DNA of 64,000 bases from Cyclobacterium jeungdonense (GTDB lineage: Bacteria > Bacteroidota > Bacteroidia > Cytophagales > Cyclobacteriaceae). The translations under genes were made by a program, and so were the position numbers. The stretch is from assembly GCF_010994275.1 (NCBI RefSeq), contig NZ_WMCD01000004.1:186001-250000 (forward strand), read 5' to 3'. The stretch's first letter is position 1, and every line of letters begins with the position of its first letter. The notes below the pieces were generated by a model, which saw only the letters and a list, made by a program, of their open reading frames with translations, was not told the DNA's origin and did not search any database. Shown in pieces: positions 27,366 through 37,280 of the stretch.

Positions 27366-27935
27366 ATGAACAACCTCTTAGAAAGACATAAAATAACATT
27401 GGTTTTTTATATAACCATCATCTTTCTCTTTGCATCAATGGTTTTTGCAAGATTAGTAAGAGAGCCTTATCCAAGTTTAAACATGCCCTCCTTTACAAGA
27501 AGCGGAATTAATGAAGGTATTGTTCCTGCAAGTTATTTTGAAATAATTTACTTAAATAATGGGGAGGAGGTTTGGAAAGGTAATTTAAGGGAAATATTTG
27601 ATGAAGTACCTGTAACCCTATATATAAATAATATGCGTTTCATTTTTTTTAACAAAGCCGGGTTAAATTTAGAAGAATCGAGAAATCAAAAACAAAAAAT
27701 AATATCCGCAATTCCAGGAGGGATCAAAATTCATGAAGTATTAAAACAATGGACGACAAATGATGTAATTGGTGGAGCAAATGAAGTAATCCCCGAACTT
27801 ATGCTTAAAAAAAAGCCATTTAAGTCGGAAAATGTGACTGATTTTATTGTTAATGAATATGTAGAATATTATCACTTGGTGGAGGGATTTCAATACAGAG
27901 AAATAGTCAGACATAAAAAATTTACTTTTGATTGA
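27366..27935 (+). CDS. Small membrane-anchored protein of the CrtI-like/HTTM cassette
   Basis: 189 residues from the ATG at 27366 (the frame is open upstream, overlapping the previous gene, without coding character). One N-terminal membrane helix (about 10-30), then a soluble alpha/beta domain of about 155 residues facing the periplasm (FEIIYLNNGEEVWKGNLRE, later VNEYVEYYHLVEGFQYREI). No known domain. Its stop lies 2 bp before the ATG of the HTTM gene (or overlaps a TTG start by 4 bp), so the two are coupled. Confidence 0.75.
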   Translation: MNNLLERHKITLVFYITIIFLFASMVFARLVREPYPSLNMPSFTRSGINEGIVPASYFEIIYLNNGEEVWKGNLREIFDEVPVTLYINNMRFIFFNKAGLNLEESRNQKQKIISAIPGGIKIHEVLKQWTTNDVIGGANEVIPELMLKKKPFKSENVTDFIVNEYVEYYHLVEGFQYREIVRHKKFTFD

Positions 27936-27937
27936 GT

Positions 27938-29023
27938 ATGCAGCAGATTAATGAGAAAATTACTCGATGGCTAACAAATACCTGGAAGCCTACTTTTTTC
28001 CAATTAGGTTTAACCAGAATCATATATTGCTTAGGTTTTTTTGTTGTCGGCCTACCCCAATTTATAGAGATATCCAACCTTGAATTAGTTTTTTTTGACC
28101 CGCCTGTAGGCATCTCTAAATTGATTGGCCCTATCACTTCGCCCGAGTTTTGGTGGATTTTTGATCTGGTTTTGAGGGTAATTTTCGTATTAGTATTGGT
28201 CGGTTTTCGAACTAAGGAAACATCTATTATTTTTGGATTACTTCTAATATTTGGATTTACATACTCCTTTAGTTACGGGAAAATTGATCATGATATTTTT
28301 GCGGTCATTTTTCCAATTATTATGTCTTTTTCTAATTGGGGGGGAGCACTATCAATTGATGCGCTAAGAAAGAAAAATAATAAAATAAAACCGAATGGCT
28401 GGCCCTTAACCTATCTTTCTTTTTTGTTAGGATGGGGATATTTTACCGCTGGGTTACCAAAATTAATTGGAGGATGGCTAGATGTTTCCAATTCAAGTAC
28501 GGTCGGTTTTATTTTAAGAAAATATTATTCAGGCGAAGAGCCATTGTACTTAAATGAAATGTTTGCGAAAATCAATAATCTATTTTTCTATAAATTATTA
28601 GATTATAGCACTTTGCTTTTCGAATTGGGATTCATTTTTACAATTTTTTGGTCCGCAGTATTTTTAAGAGCAATTGGCATTGCTGCTATTTTTCACCTTG
28701 GAGTTCTATTAACTTTAAATATATCCTTTTCACTACATGTTTTAGTGTTTTTACCTTATTTAAGCTATTATTATTTTCAGCCTAAAACCCAACTTTCAGA
28801 AAACCTGGAACTATTTTTACGGCAAAACAAAAAAATATTTCTAACGATCGGTTTCTTATTAGCTGTAGTAATCATTGCCGGATACTATCCCGAATCATTT
28901 AGGTTTATACGAACCCATTCCGTTTTATTTTTAATATGTATTCCTTCTATTTTCTTGGTCTTGCCAAAATCTGCTCTCCTATTTCTAGGAAAAATTACAA
29001 ACCGTTTCTTTCCAGCTAAATAG
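27938..29023 (+). CDS. HTTM-domain membrane protein (vitamin K-dependent carboxylase-like)
   Basis: 361 residues with about eight hydrophobic segments spread over the length. The N-terminus (LGLTRIIYCLGFFVVGLPQ), the DH motif after the third segment (YSFSYGKIDHDIFAVIFPIIM) and LLGWGYFTAGLPKL resemble the HTTM (horizontally transferred transmembrane) family related to vitamin K-dependent gamma-carboxylase. Bacterial members are uncharacterised. The start is ATG 27938 or TTG 27932. Linked with a CrtI-like oxidoreductase, it may take part in a membrane redox modification; this is inference. Confidence 0.78.
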   Translation: MQQINEKITRWLTNTWKPTFFQLGLTRIIYCLGFFVVGLPQFIEISNLELVFFDPPVGISKLIGPITSPEFWWIFDLVLRVIFVLVLVGFRTKETSIIFGLLLIFGFTYSFSYGKIDHDIFAVIFPIIMSFSNWGGALSIDALRKKNNKIKPNGWPLTYLSFLLGWGYFTAGLPKLIGGWLDVSNSSTVGFILRKYYSGEEPLYLNEMFAKINNLFFYKLLDYSTLLFELGFIFTIFWSAVFLRAIGIAAIFHLGVLLTLNISFSLHVLVFLPYLSYYYFQPKTQLSENLELFLRQNKKIFLTIGFLLAVVIIAGYYPESFRFIRTHSVLFLICIPSIFLVLPKSALLFLGKITNRFFPAK

Positions 29024-29878
29024 GAATCCCTTTCCTTTTCTGTATTCATAGAGTACCAACCAATCTACCTGTGCCTGGCACAGCTACAGGCAAGCCAGGT
29101 GAATTCTGGATACTGCATCACCAATTCTTTTGTTCTGAAGTCTTCGAGAAGGACCGCTACGGCCGTTATCAAAAAGCTGTAGACCTTTACCAACTAATGG
29201 TGCCTATTCATCGAAGCTAAATTTTCGGATCAATAGTAAACGTTCAATGCGGAACCGAACCTCTAAATATTCGAAATCCAAACTGCTTTAACCCGAATCC
29301 AACCAATCCTGGTACAAATTTCTGATTTCCAATTCGCACTGTCTCTTTTTGACGCAGGAAAAAAACAACCTGCCTTCCATGCGGGGCTCTCGGACGGATA
29401 CATTGAATATTCATAGGCCCAAAAAATCGGCTGCTCTTCCATTTTTAGATTAGCGACGACCTCACTAGCAATTTCCTATCGATACCTCTATTGACTTCAA
29501 GCAATTCCTTAGTCCCTGATTACACCATCGTTTGTTGCTTTCACCTTCACTACCTAAAACAATCCAGCTTTAATTGAATGGTTGAAAAAAATCTTTTTTT
29601 TTAAAATTTTTTCCCATCCGCTTTTTAAGGACTATCGGCAATAAAAATAATTTCAAAAACAATATTGAAATCACATACAGAAATTATCCAATTCCCCACC
29701 CTTTCTGCTAGATATCCTCTTTGCTATAAAATTTGGTTATAAATATTTTATATCATTAATTAACAAAAACAGAGATATATTTAGAATATCATTTTGGTAT
29801 ATACGAAATTCAAAAAATTTAATTTCAATAGTCAAAATACTGTTTTAGGAATTTATACTTCAGAAAAGATAGAACAAA
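29024..29878. other. Long non-coding gap before the giant beta-helix gene
   Basis: About 855 bp. The first 560 bp are moderately GC-rich but show only short frames broken by stops, perhaps remnants. The last 300 bp are very AT-rich and likely hold the promoter and leader of the giant gene. A perfect 15-bp palindrome lies at 29069-29083. Confidence 0.5.
29069..29083. repeat. Perfect 15-bp palindrome in the gap
   Basis: CTGTGCC-T-GGCACAG is a perfect 7-bp inverted repeat with one central base. It is nested in a wider imperfect symmetric region reaching about 29100 (CCTGGC...GCCAGG). It lies 46 bp after the HTTM stop. It could be an operator, a weak hairpin or a repeat remnant; no T run follows, so it is not a classic terminator. 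Confidence 0.6.
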
Positions 29879-32800
29879 ATGAATATTCCTTCAAAAAATA
29901 TCAAGAAGAATAAAAACGGAACAAGTGTCAAAAACATAATTTCTCAACTCATGAAAACACGTGTATTTTTAATCGCCATCCTCACTTTTCTGGTGATCTC
30001 GGCATCTTTCGCTACCGATTACCATATTTCAAATGAAAAGGGAAACGATTCCAGAAGTTTTTCTCAAGCTCAAAACCCTGAGACTCCCTGGAAATCAATC
30101 GAAAAACTGAACGCCGTATTTTCCTCTCTCCAACCTGGGGACAAAATACTGTTCAGAAGAGGCGAAACCTATTTCGGTACCATCCTTATGAATAATTCCG
30201 GTACGGCAAGCAATCCCATCAAAATAGGGGCGTATGGGAATGGAGAAAACCCCATCATTACCGGTTTGGTAGACTTGACCAGTTGGAAATCCATTGGTAA
30301 TGGTATTTACGAGGCTGGTCATTCTCAATTAAAATCTAAGCCTACCAATTTGGTTACCTTCAATGATAAAGACAAAGAAATGGGAAGGTATCCCAATTCG
30401 GACAGTGAAAACAAAGGATACCTTACTTACGAATCCACCTCCTGGAATACCATAAAGGACAATGAACTGAGTTCCTGGCCCAACTGGACCGGAGCTGAAG
30501 TTGTAATTCGAAAAATTTACTGGATCCTGGATCGTCACAAAATCACTTCTCACTCCGGCAATACCATACAGTACGCCTCTAATAGCGAAACCAGCTACCA
30601 GCCAAAGGCTGAATTCGGATACTTTATTCAAAACCACGTCAAAACCCTGGATCAACTCGGAGAGTGGTACTTCGATACCAGCCAGGCAAAACTAAAGGTG
30701 TATTTTGGGAACGAATCACCATCCACGCATTCGGTAAAAGTGGCTGCACTGGACCACCTACTGACCCAGGTAACGCGCGTAGACTATGTAGTTATCGAAA
30801 ACCTTCATTTCAAAGGTGCCAATTCCAATGCAATCCACCTCAGCACTGGAAAGAATGTAACTATAAAAAACACAAAAGTGGAAATGGTTGGTCAAAATGC
30901 AATTTCAGGAGAAGGAAATCACCAGCTTCTTTTGGAAGGAAACGAAATTCTGGATATCCACAATTCCGGCATTGAATTAAAATCCTGTGATAATGCTATT
31001 ATTCGCAATAACCGGATAAGGAACATCCAACTGTACCCGGGAATGGGAAAATCAGGAGATGGTAATGGATTTGGTATTTTTTCCCCTAACGATAACAACC
31101 TGATTGAGGGTAACCAAATAATTAATTCCGGCTATGTTGGCATTCGGTTTGGAGGAAACAACAGTACGGTAAAAAATAATTTTATCAATCACTTTAATAA
31201 GACCAAAAATGACGGCGGAGGCATCTATGTTTATACTGGCAACAGCAATGAGACTTTTTACAACCGAAAAGTCATTGGTAACATCATCCTGAACGGACAG
31301 GGAGTGGTTGAAGGAACCAATATCCGATCTGCTTTGGCCAAACCTCAATCCGAAGGAATCTATCTGGATGACAATACCAGCGGCGTGGAAATTGCCTACA
31401 ATACCATTGCCAATATTTCCAGCAAAGGCATCTATCTACACAATGCAAGGCAAAACCACATTCACCACAATACTATTTACAACAGCACCTACCAATTGTT
31501 CTTTAGAAACGACCATATGGGTGCGGATATTCGCAATAACACCGTTGAAAACAACCTGTTTTTCTCTCAAAATGGAGAACAAAACAACTTAAACCTAAGC
31601 TCCATTAAAAACGATTTGGGGCAGATGGCCAACTTCAGAAATAACGTGTATGCCAGCCCATTGACCGATAATTACCGGATCATCAATAAATACAATATGG
31701 GTACCAGCAGTGAGGTCACAAAATTATTAGACCTGGATGGCTGGAAAGCCCTTTACGGTCAGGATGCCGGATCCACAATACACCCGGTCACGATTCCTTC
31801 ATATGAGATAAATGGTGTATCCGGAGAAAATAAATATGATAATGAAGGCTTCGACAGGGACGTAGATTACGTAAATGTAAAAAATGGAAAAACCTCATGG
31901 GTCAGCAGTTCAAAGTTGGATAATGGAGCCCTTAGGGTTACAGGTACAGGTGCATTAGAAATAAATGTAAATATTGGCAAAGTAAGTATTGGCAAAGATT
32001 ACCTGATAAAATTTAGTGGTATTGGTAATAAGGAATTCGCAGGTAAAGTTTATTTCAGACAAAAATTTTCCCCTTGGAAAACGATTAGCGCAGTAAGTGT
32101 TGCTGAATTTCAAAATGAAAGAATTGAGTATGAAATTTTGTTAAGTCCTGCCGAAAACTCAGAAGAAACGGTGCTATTATTTAAATTTGAAAATGCGAAC
32201 GCGGTTGATTTCCAGATTGACAACCTCAGCGTAAAAGAGGCGGATCTGAAAGTGACCAACCCTGACGACAAAATATTTTTTGCTTACAATGAGGGGTATT
32301 CAAAAAAATCGGTCAGTCTACCCGGGGAATTTGTAGACATGGATAACAAAAGCTATTCCGGAAGCATTGAGCTGGATCCATTTCGCTCTGTATTATTAAT
32401 CAAGACTTCAGAGAAGACAACCGCTCAACCTGAACCCATACAAGAAGCCAGGGTAATCATTCCTGAATACGGTTCCGGTATGATCGAAGGAGATGATCTT
32501 CCCATCACGTTAGTAGTAGACACAGGAAGAGAGTTGGAAGTAGAAAAAGTAAACTACTACTATTGTGAAACGTTGATCTCGGAAGAAACAGAAACTCCCC
32601 TGGCTTCTACCTGGCAAAATGTTCCTTTTGGTTCCCACTTTATTTACGCCGAAGCAGTGGATGTTTACGGAAGAACGATTTTCTCAGACAGTGTTGCCAT
32701 AGAGGTTAACAAACAAAATGTGATACCCATCATCACTCTGACCCAACCTCTTGAAAATACTGAAATCAATATTGGTGAAAGTATGGTGGTTTCAGGTTCA

Positions 32801-34909
32801 GCGATAGACCTTGACGGTGAAGTGGCCAGGGTGGACCTTCTGGTAAACGGAAATCCTTCCGCTACCTCGACTGTTTCTCCATTCGAATTTACATGGACTT
32901 CAGCTCAGGAAGGGTCTTTTACACTGTCCTTGCAGGTAGTGGATAATGAAAATGGTAAAGGATTGTCCGACGAAGTGGTGGTTCAGGTTTTAGCTAAAGA
33001 AACGGTAACCGAAACCACACCTACCGAAGAAGAAACTGTTGGTAGCACACCGGATGACCAGGCGCCCGCTTTTAGCCTGTTTGTCAATCTGGGTACTCAA
33101 AAGGAAATAGTATATGGAGGAACTGATTTTGAAGGTGAGCAGGCAGTAAGCAGCCAAATTTCAGGTTTAACCTACACCTATTCTAACACCAAATTTCAGG
33201 AGCCATTATTCCAGACGGAAAGAAATGGAGATCAATTCGCTTTTGAAATACCTGTTCCGAATGGAACTTATACAGTGAAAACCTTTCATAACGAACTGTA
33301 CTTCGGACAGGCAGGCCCTTCCGCCGGAATAGGAAGGAGAATTTTTGACATCCTACTTGAGGATAAAATGGTCAAAGAAAACCTGGATTTCTTTGTTGAA
33401 AACAATAATCAACCGCTTGTTCTGACTTTTGAGGCTATCGAGGTAATCGACGGAAACCTGAAAATAGGATTGAGTGCTTCTACCAACCGGGCAAGCATCA
33501 GTGGTTTGGCCATCATTTCAGCAAGTAGTTCAACTATATCCACTCCTGACAGCGATGCCATAACTCCGACTGAATCTGTAGTGCTCGAACCTTTTATGCG
33601 GTTAAAAACCGGACACTACAAAAACGTACAATATGAAGGAGAAGACTTTATTGCCGACTATAACTTGGGCTATTTCAGTGCCTCTTCTACCTATACCAAT
33701 ACCGACGCAAGCTCGGAACTGTTGTTCCAAAAAGAACGAAATGGTGAGGTATTGAATTATAGCATTCCGGTCCCTAATGGTAGCTACACCATCAAAACCT
33801 ACCACAACGAGTTGTATCATGGTCATAGAGGGTCTAACGCGAAAGCCGGAAACAGGGTCTTCGACATTTTTCTGGAGGACAATTTGGCAAAAGACAATTT
33901 TGATATATTTGTTGAAAATAACAACGAACCTACCATCCTGACTTTTGAGAATGTACTCGTAAAGGATGGGGTACTAAACCTAGGAATGGTAGCAAGTGCC
34001 AATAGGGCATCTATATCTGCACTGGCTATTTTTAAAGAAAATAGCGTGACCGTGGAGCAAACCGGAACAGACCATGTTTTCTTTTTGAATACAGGTGGAG
34101 AGACTGACGAAGAAATTAACGATGATATCTTTGTTGCTGAGGAAAACACAGAGGCATATTATAATATCCCTTCTTATCGTTTCGAAAATAGCAAAGCATC
34201 AGCGGAGAAACTTTTCCAAACAGAGCGAAATGCTGATAACCTGAATTATGCCATACCCGTACCCAATGGCACCTATACCGTACTTACCATGCATAACGAG
34301 TTGTGGTTTGGGCATGGTGGTCCATATGCAAGGGCCGGAAGAAGGGTGTTTGACTTGGCTTTGGAAGGTCAAATAGTTAAAGAAGGGTTCGACATATTTG
34401 AAGAAAATGGAAACGCACCCACTTTATTGGCTTTTGAAAATATCACCGTAACAGACGGTATCCTAAATCTGGAATTAACCGCAAAAGAAAACAGAGCCAG
34501 TATATCAGGCATCGCCATCATCGGAAGTGGAGCCAAAAATGCAATCAATGGAAGTAACCTTAGGGGTTACAGAGAAATGTTTGGCAGAGGGTATAAAGAA
34601 ATGTTCGGTAGAGGATACAAAGAAATGGATCTTTATGTAGAAAATAATGAACAAAATGAAATGAAGATTTTCCCTAACCCTGCTAAGGACAAAGCCTCCT
34701 TGGTTCTGGGACAAGAAATTGGCCAGGGAAGGGTTCTTATTCACAACATGAATGGTCAGTTAGTTGGCCAGTTCGAACTGGACTGGATCAGAACTTCAGG
34801 AAATCAGTTTACTATTCCATTGGACAACCTATCTCAAGGGATGTACCTGATTAGTGTAAGCAATGACCAAACCATTGTTAATAAACAAAGGCTGATAGTG
34901 AATCCTTAA
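29879..34909 (+). CDS. Giant T9SS-secreted beta-helix protein with three malectin-like domains
   Basis: 1676 residues; the inner ATG at 29951 (MKTRVFLIAIL) gives a normal 22-residue signal peptide and may be the true start. Order: beta-helix N-cap (about 45-300) like the 810-residue paralogue, beta-helix rungs (about 320-560), beta-sandwich (about 640-790), linker, bacterial Ig-like domain (about 949-1041; ITLTQPLENTEINIGES), three malectin-like carbohydrate-binding domains (about 1067-1214, 1236-1387, 1401-1551; each with ERN, PVPNGxYTxxTxHNEL and NRASISxLAI), a short GYKEMFGR repeat, and a T9SS type A sorting domain (about 1590-1676; IFPNPAKDKASL). Exported, then passed through the outer membrane by T9SS, probably to bind and process polysaccharide. 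Confidence 0.9.
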   Translation: MNIPSKNIKKNKNGTSVKNIISQLMKTRVFLIAILTFLVISASFATDYHISNEKGNDSRSFSQAQNPETPWKSIEKLNAVFSSLQPGDKILFRRGETYFGTILMNNSGTASNPIKIGAYGNGENPIITGLVDLTSWKSIGNGIYEAGHSQLKSKPTNLVTFNDKDKEMGRYPNSDSENKGYLTYESTSWNTIKDNELSSWPNWTGAEVVIRKIYWILDRHKITSHSGNTIQYASNSETSYQPKAEFGYFIQNHVKTLDQLGEWYFDTSQAKLKVYFGNESPSTHSVKVAALDHLLTQVTRVDYVVIENLHFKGANSNAIHLSTGKNVTIKNTKVEMVGQNAISGEGNHQLLLEGNEILDIHNSGIELKSCDNAIIRNNRIRNIQLYPGMGKSGDGNGFGIFSPNDNNLIEGNQIINSGYVGIRFGGNNSTVKNNFINHFNKTKNDGGGIYVYTGNSNETFYNRKVIGNIILNGQGVVEGTNIRSALAKPQSEGIYLDDNTSGVEIAYNTIANISSKGIYLHNARQNHIHHNTIYNSTYQLFFRNDHMGADIRNNTVENNLFFSQNGEQNNLNLSSIKNDLGQMANFRNNVYASPLTDNYRIINKYNMGTSSEVTKLLDLDGWKALYGQDAGSTIHPVTIPSYEINGVSGENKYDNEGFDRDVDYVNVKNGKTSWVSSSKLDNGALRVTGTGALEINVNIGKVSIGKDYLIKFSGIGNKEFAGKVYFRQKFSPWKTISAVSVAEFQNERIEYEILLSPAENSEETVLLFKFENANAVDFQIDNLSVKEADLKVTNPDDKIFFAYNEGYSKKSVSLPGEFVDMDNKSYSGSIELDPFRSVLLIKTSEKTTAQPEPIQEARVIIPEYGSGMIEGDDLPITLVVDTGRELEVEKVNYYYCETLISEETETPLASTWQNVPFGSHFIYAEAVDVYGRTIFSDSVAIEVNKQNVIPIITLTQPLENTEINIGESMVVSGSAIDLDGEVARVDLLVNGNPSATSTVSPFEFTWTSAQEGSFTLSLQVVDNENGKGLSDEVVVQVLAKETVTETTPTEEETVGSTPDDQAPAFSLFVNLGTQKEIVYGGTDFEGEQAVSSQISGLTYTYSNTKFQEPLFQTERNGDQFAFEIPVPNGTYTVKTFHNELYFGQAGPSAGIGRRIFDILLEDKMVKENLDFFVENNNQPLVLTFEAIEVIDGNLKIGLSASTNRASISGLAIISASSSTISTPDSDAITPTESVVLEPFMRLKTGHYKNVQYEGEDFIADYNLGYFSASSTYTNTDASSELLFQKERNGEVLNYSIPVPNGSYTIKTYHNELYHGHRGSNAKAGNRVFDIFLEDNLAKDNFDIFVENNNEPTILTFENVLVKDGVLNLGMVASANRASISALAIFKENSVTVEQTGTDHVFFLNTGGETDEEINDDIFVAEENTEAYYNIPSYRFENSKASAEKLFQTERNADNLNYAIPVPNGTYTVLTMHNELWFGHGGPYARAGRRVFDLALEGQIVKEGFDIFEENGNAPTLLAFENITVTDGILNLELTAKENRASISGIAIIGSGAKNAINGSNLRGYREMFGRGYKEMFGRGYKEMDLYVENNEQNEMKIFPNPAKDKASLVLGQEIGQGRVLIHNMNGQLVGQFELDWIRTSGNQFTIPLDNLSQGMYLISVSNDQTIVNKQRLIVNP
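34565..34627 (+). repeat. 24-bp tandem repeat encoding GYKEMFGR, 2.6 copies
   Basis: Three units in frame encode GYREMFGR, GYKEMFGR and GYKEM in the linker between the third malectin-like domain and the T9SS sorting domain. Units differ by third-base changes, so the repeat is not recent or is selected at the protein level. Confidence 0.85.
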
Positions 34910-34933
34910 TTAAGGAATAGTGCTTAGAATTCT

Positions 34934-34967
34934 AATCCCCTGGAAAAAAAATCCAGGGGATTTTTAT
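34934..34967 (+). terminator. Rho-independent terminator after the giant gene
   Basis: An 11-bp stem (AATCCCCTGGA with TCCAGGGGATT) with a 7-nt A-rich loop, followed by TTTTT, 25 bp after the stop. Confidence 0.9.
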
Positions 34968-35135
34968 TTCCCGCTGATCGCAGGTTGAACAGCTGCTCAT
35001 GCAAGAGCTTATTTTAAAGAAAAAGGGCAAAACTTCCTCAAAAAATTAACAGGTCAGTAGAAATTCAGGCAGTATTCAGATCTCCTAAAAGGAGAGGTCT
35101 CTGTTCTCACTGAAAAGAGGATGATATTATCCAGG

Positions 35136-36254
35136 TTAGGACTCCGCTCGCTTTCTATTGAGAACCGTCTTAAAGAGATTCCCCATTTGTTGAGCGAAAT
35201 AATCAATATTATATTTATTGATGTGCAGATTTTTGGCCGTTTTTCCCATTTGGGACAAATCCGTATCAGGGCTAATCATCTGTTTCAGTTTCGACTCCCA
35301 ACCCGAACTCGTATTGTCTTTCACCCAAAGCCCAATTTTTTCTTCCTCAAGGTCAATATCAAGAAAGGAATGGTAGGTCATCAATACCGGCTTCCCCACA
35401 GCAAGCGCATCTAGCACTACCGTCAATCCGTAGGTATTTCCTTTATTTTTTACTTCCTCTTTGAGAGGGATAATAATAAATTCAGCGTTCGCATACGCTT
35501 GCAATAGTTGGTCGTAAGGTACCCAGGTAGTATCAACGATTACATTGGAGGGTAACCGATCGGCATTTGGGATGGTGTTGGGGGTACAATAAATTTTTAA
35601 ACGTAGGGGAATATTTTCAAAGGCATTGATCAACATGTCATAATCACGGTCAGCAGTGCCCGCACATATAGCATAAGGAACATGGTCTGATGTTTTAAGT
35701 TCTTTCACTTTTTCATAAAAGGAGAGATCCGCCCCCCAACGAACCGGAAAACATCGGTCCCGTATCTCTTCAGGAGTAAACTCCAGGTCCCTTGTTGTTT
35801 TTTCCATGAGCTTCGTTGAAAAAAAAGCGAAGGCATCAAACTGCCTGAGACGCTTTATAGCAAACTTATTTAAAAACGCTCCCTTTTTCTTGTAATAAAT
35901 GAAATTCTGATGAGCAAGGCCCACCATGGGGGTTTTGACAATTCCGATCATTTTAAGCATAACCAACAGCCTACTGGTGGACAAGGGATAGGGCATGTAA
36001 ACCAAATCATAATTCCGGAGAATATGTAAGGCTCTGACCTGTTGGTCTAGAAAAGGTATCTTTATTAGCTTTCCAACAAAATCCAGCCATTTGTATTTTT
36101 GATTTACATGTATGTCGACCTGAAATTCACCTGAATTTTCAAGTTCGATTTTTCCCATTAAGTAATGACTCGGGTTTATACCAGTTAAAAAATTTTGATA
36201 GATCTTATCGAAGGAGTATGAGTTTATTAAAAGCACTTTAATTTTGTCATGCAT
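35136..36254 (-). CDS. GT4-type glycosyltransferase (last gene of the EPS locus)
   Basis: 372 residues, no signal peptide; GT-B layout. N-terminal domain from KVLLINSYSFDKI; C-terminal donor-binding half has the weak signature YAICAGTADRDYDMLINAF, then YANAEFIIIPLKEE and TYGLTVVLDALAVGKPVLMT, where GT4 enzymes keep a Glu/Gly-rich loop. It is a paralogue of the gene at 37281-38390 (similar NSYS...GxxHxxGKxELE start and TADRDYD/TARDYE block). It should add a sugar to the lipid-linked repeat unit on the cytosolic face. Donor and linkage unknown. Confidence 0.82.
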   Translation of the reverse strand: MHDKIKVLLINSYSFDKIYQNFLTGINPSHYLMGKIELENSGEFQVDIHVNQKYKWLDFVGKLIKIPFLDQQVRALHILRNYDLVYMPYPLSTSRLLVMLKMIGIVKTPMVGLAHQNFIYYKKKGAFLNKFAIKRLRQFDAFAFFSTKLMEKTTRDLEFTPEEIRDRCFPVRWGADLSFYEKVKELKTSDHVPYAICAGTADRDYDMLINAFENIPLRLKIYCTPNTIPNADRLPSNVIVDTTWVPYDQLLQAYANAEFIIIPLKEEVKNKGNTYGLTVVLDALAVGKPVLMTYHSFLDIDLEEEKIGLWVKDNTSSGWESKLKQMISPDTDLSQMGKTAKNLHINKYNIDYFAQQMGNLFKTVLNRKRAES

Positions 36255-36269
36255 AATAAAAATTGGTTT

Positions 36270-37232
36270 CTAATAAGCTTCCAGTTTTTCAATGTTGTTT
36301 ATAATATAGTTTGCCGTCGCCTTTTCGGAGCATTTTTCCACCCACCACTGCCTGGTTTGCTGATGAATAGCTTCCATTTGGCGTTCATCCTGGAGAAGCT
36401 CTTTGGTTATCCTTAGTCCGGTATCCCAATTGTCTATTTGAATAATAGGAGATCCCTGGTAAAAGGGAGTAGGTGGAAGCGGTTCGGAAATAATGATACA
36501 GCCCGCTCTCATGGCTTCGAAATGCCGGAAACACTCTGTCATAAAATACCCTTTGGGGCATAAGACTATTTTGGAATCCGCCAGCACCTCCCCGTATTTT
36601 TCGGGAGAATACCCTGCCTTAAATCCACTATTAAAAATGATGATGGAATCACTAAAAAAATTACTGAAATCACTTTTCAGCTTAATTAAGAATTTGCGGT
36701 AATATTCATGGGTAAGCCACTTTTCGGGAGGTAGTAAAAATCCCAAATTAGAAAAGGTCCGATAAAAATTTATACGATTCATATTGAGATTTCCCCTGAA
36801 AAAAACATTAAATTTTCTGTCTTTTATTATTTTATCCGGAAATTCCGGAACGCTATTAACATAGCCCAGGGCGAGTGGAAAAACATTACGCGTCTCAAAT
36901 TGGACCCCTATGTAAGCTTTAAAAATAGCAAAATATTTGTCTGCGTAATAACTTGGATCTAAGCCCCCTTCATCTGAGAAATAAAGCAATATTTTTTTCT
37001 TATCCGAGGGCAAATCAGCGCTTGATGGCATGACATCCTTTTCGGAACCCGGATTTCTTTTATTGACTTTGTGATTTGAGTAAATAAAAAATTCAAATTC
37101 GGTAAATCGTTTACCCAAGGATTCCCTTAATTCTCCAATTATCTTTTTTATATACACTGATTCATTCAGTTGTTCAAAGTCGTAATCGGATTGCTCCTCG
37201 TAATAAACATTTGTCAGTCCAAACAATCTCAT
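36270..37232 (-). CDS. Exostosin/GT47-like glycosyltransferase
   Basis: 320 residues. The C-terminal half (SKIVLCPKGYFMTECFRHFEAM, about residues 218-240, then GCIIISEPLPPTPF) is the exostosin-like pattern: a conserved Cys-Pro-Gly stretch followed by an acidic Glu in an 'EAM..G' turn that binds the nucleotide-sugar. The N-terminal half is poorly conserved. It lies between two GT4 paralogues in the EPS locus. The family assignment is by motif only. Confidence 0.65.
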   Translation of the reverse strand: MRLFGLTNVYYEEQSDYDFEQLNESVYIKKIIGELRESLGKRFTEFEFFIYSNHKVNKRNPGSEKDVMPSSADLPSDKKKILLYFSDEGGLDPSYYADKYFAIFKAYIGVQFETRNVFPLALGYVNSVPEFPDKIIKDRKFNVFFRGNLNMNRINFYRTFSNLGFLLPPEKWLTHEYYRKFLIKLKSDFSNFFSDSIIIFNSGFKAGYSPEKYGEVLADSKIVLCPKGYFMTECFRHFEAMRAGCIIISEPLPPTPFYQGSPIIQIDNWDTGLRITKELLQDERQMEAIHQQTRQWWVEKCSEKATANYIINNIEKLEAY

Positions 37233-37280
37233 GTTTTTTTTTACACTAATACACCAATAATGGTAACAAAGAGAACAAGG

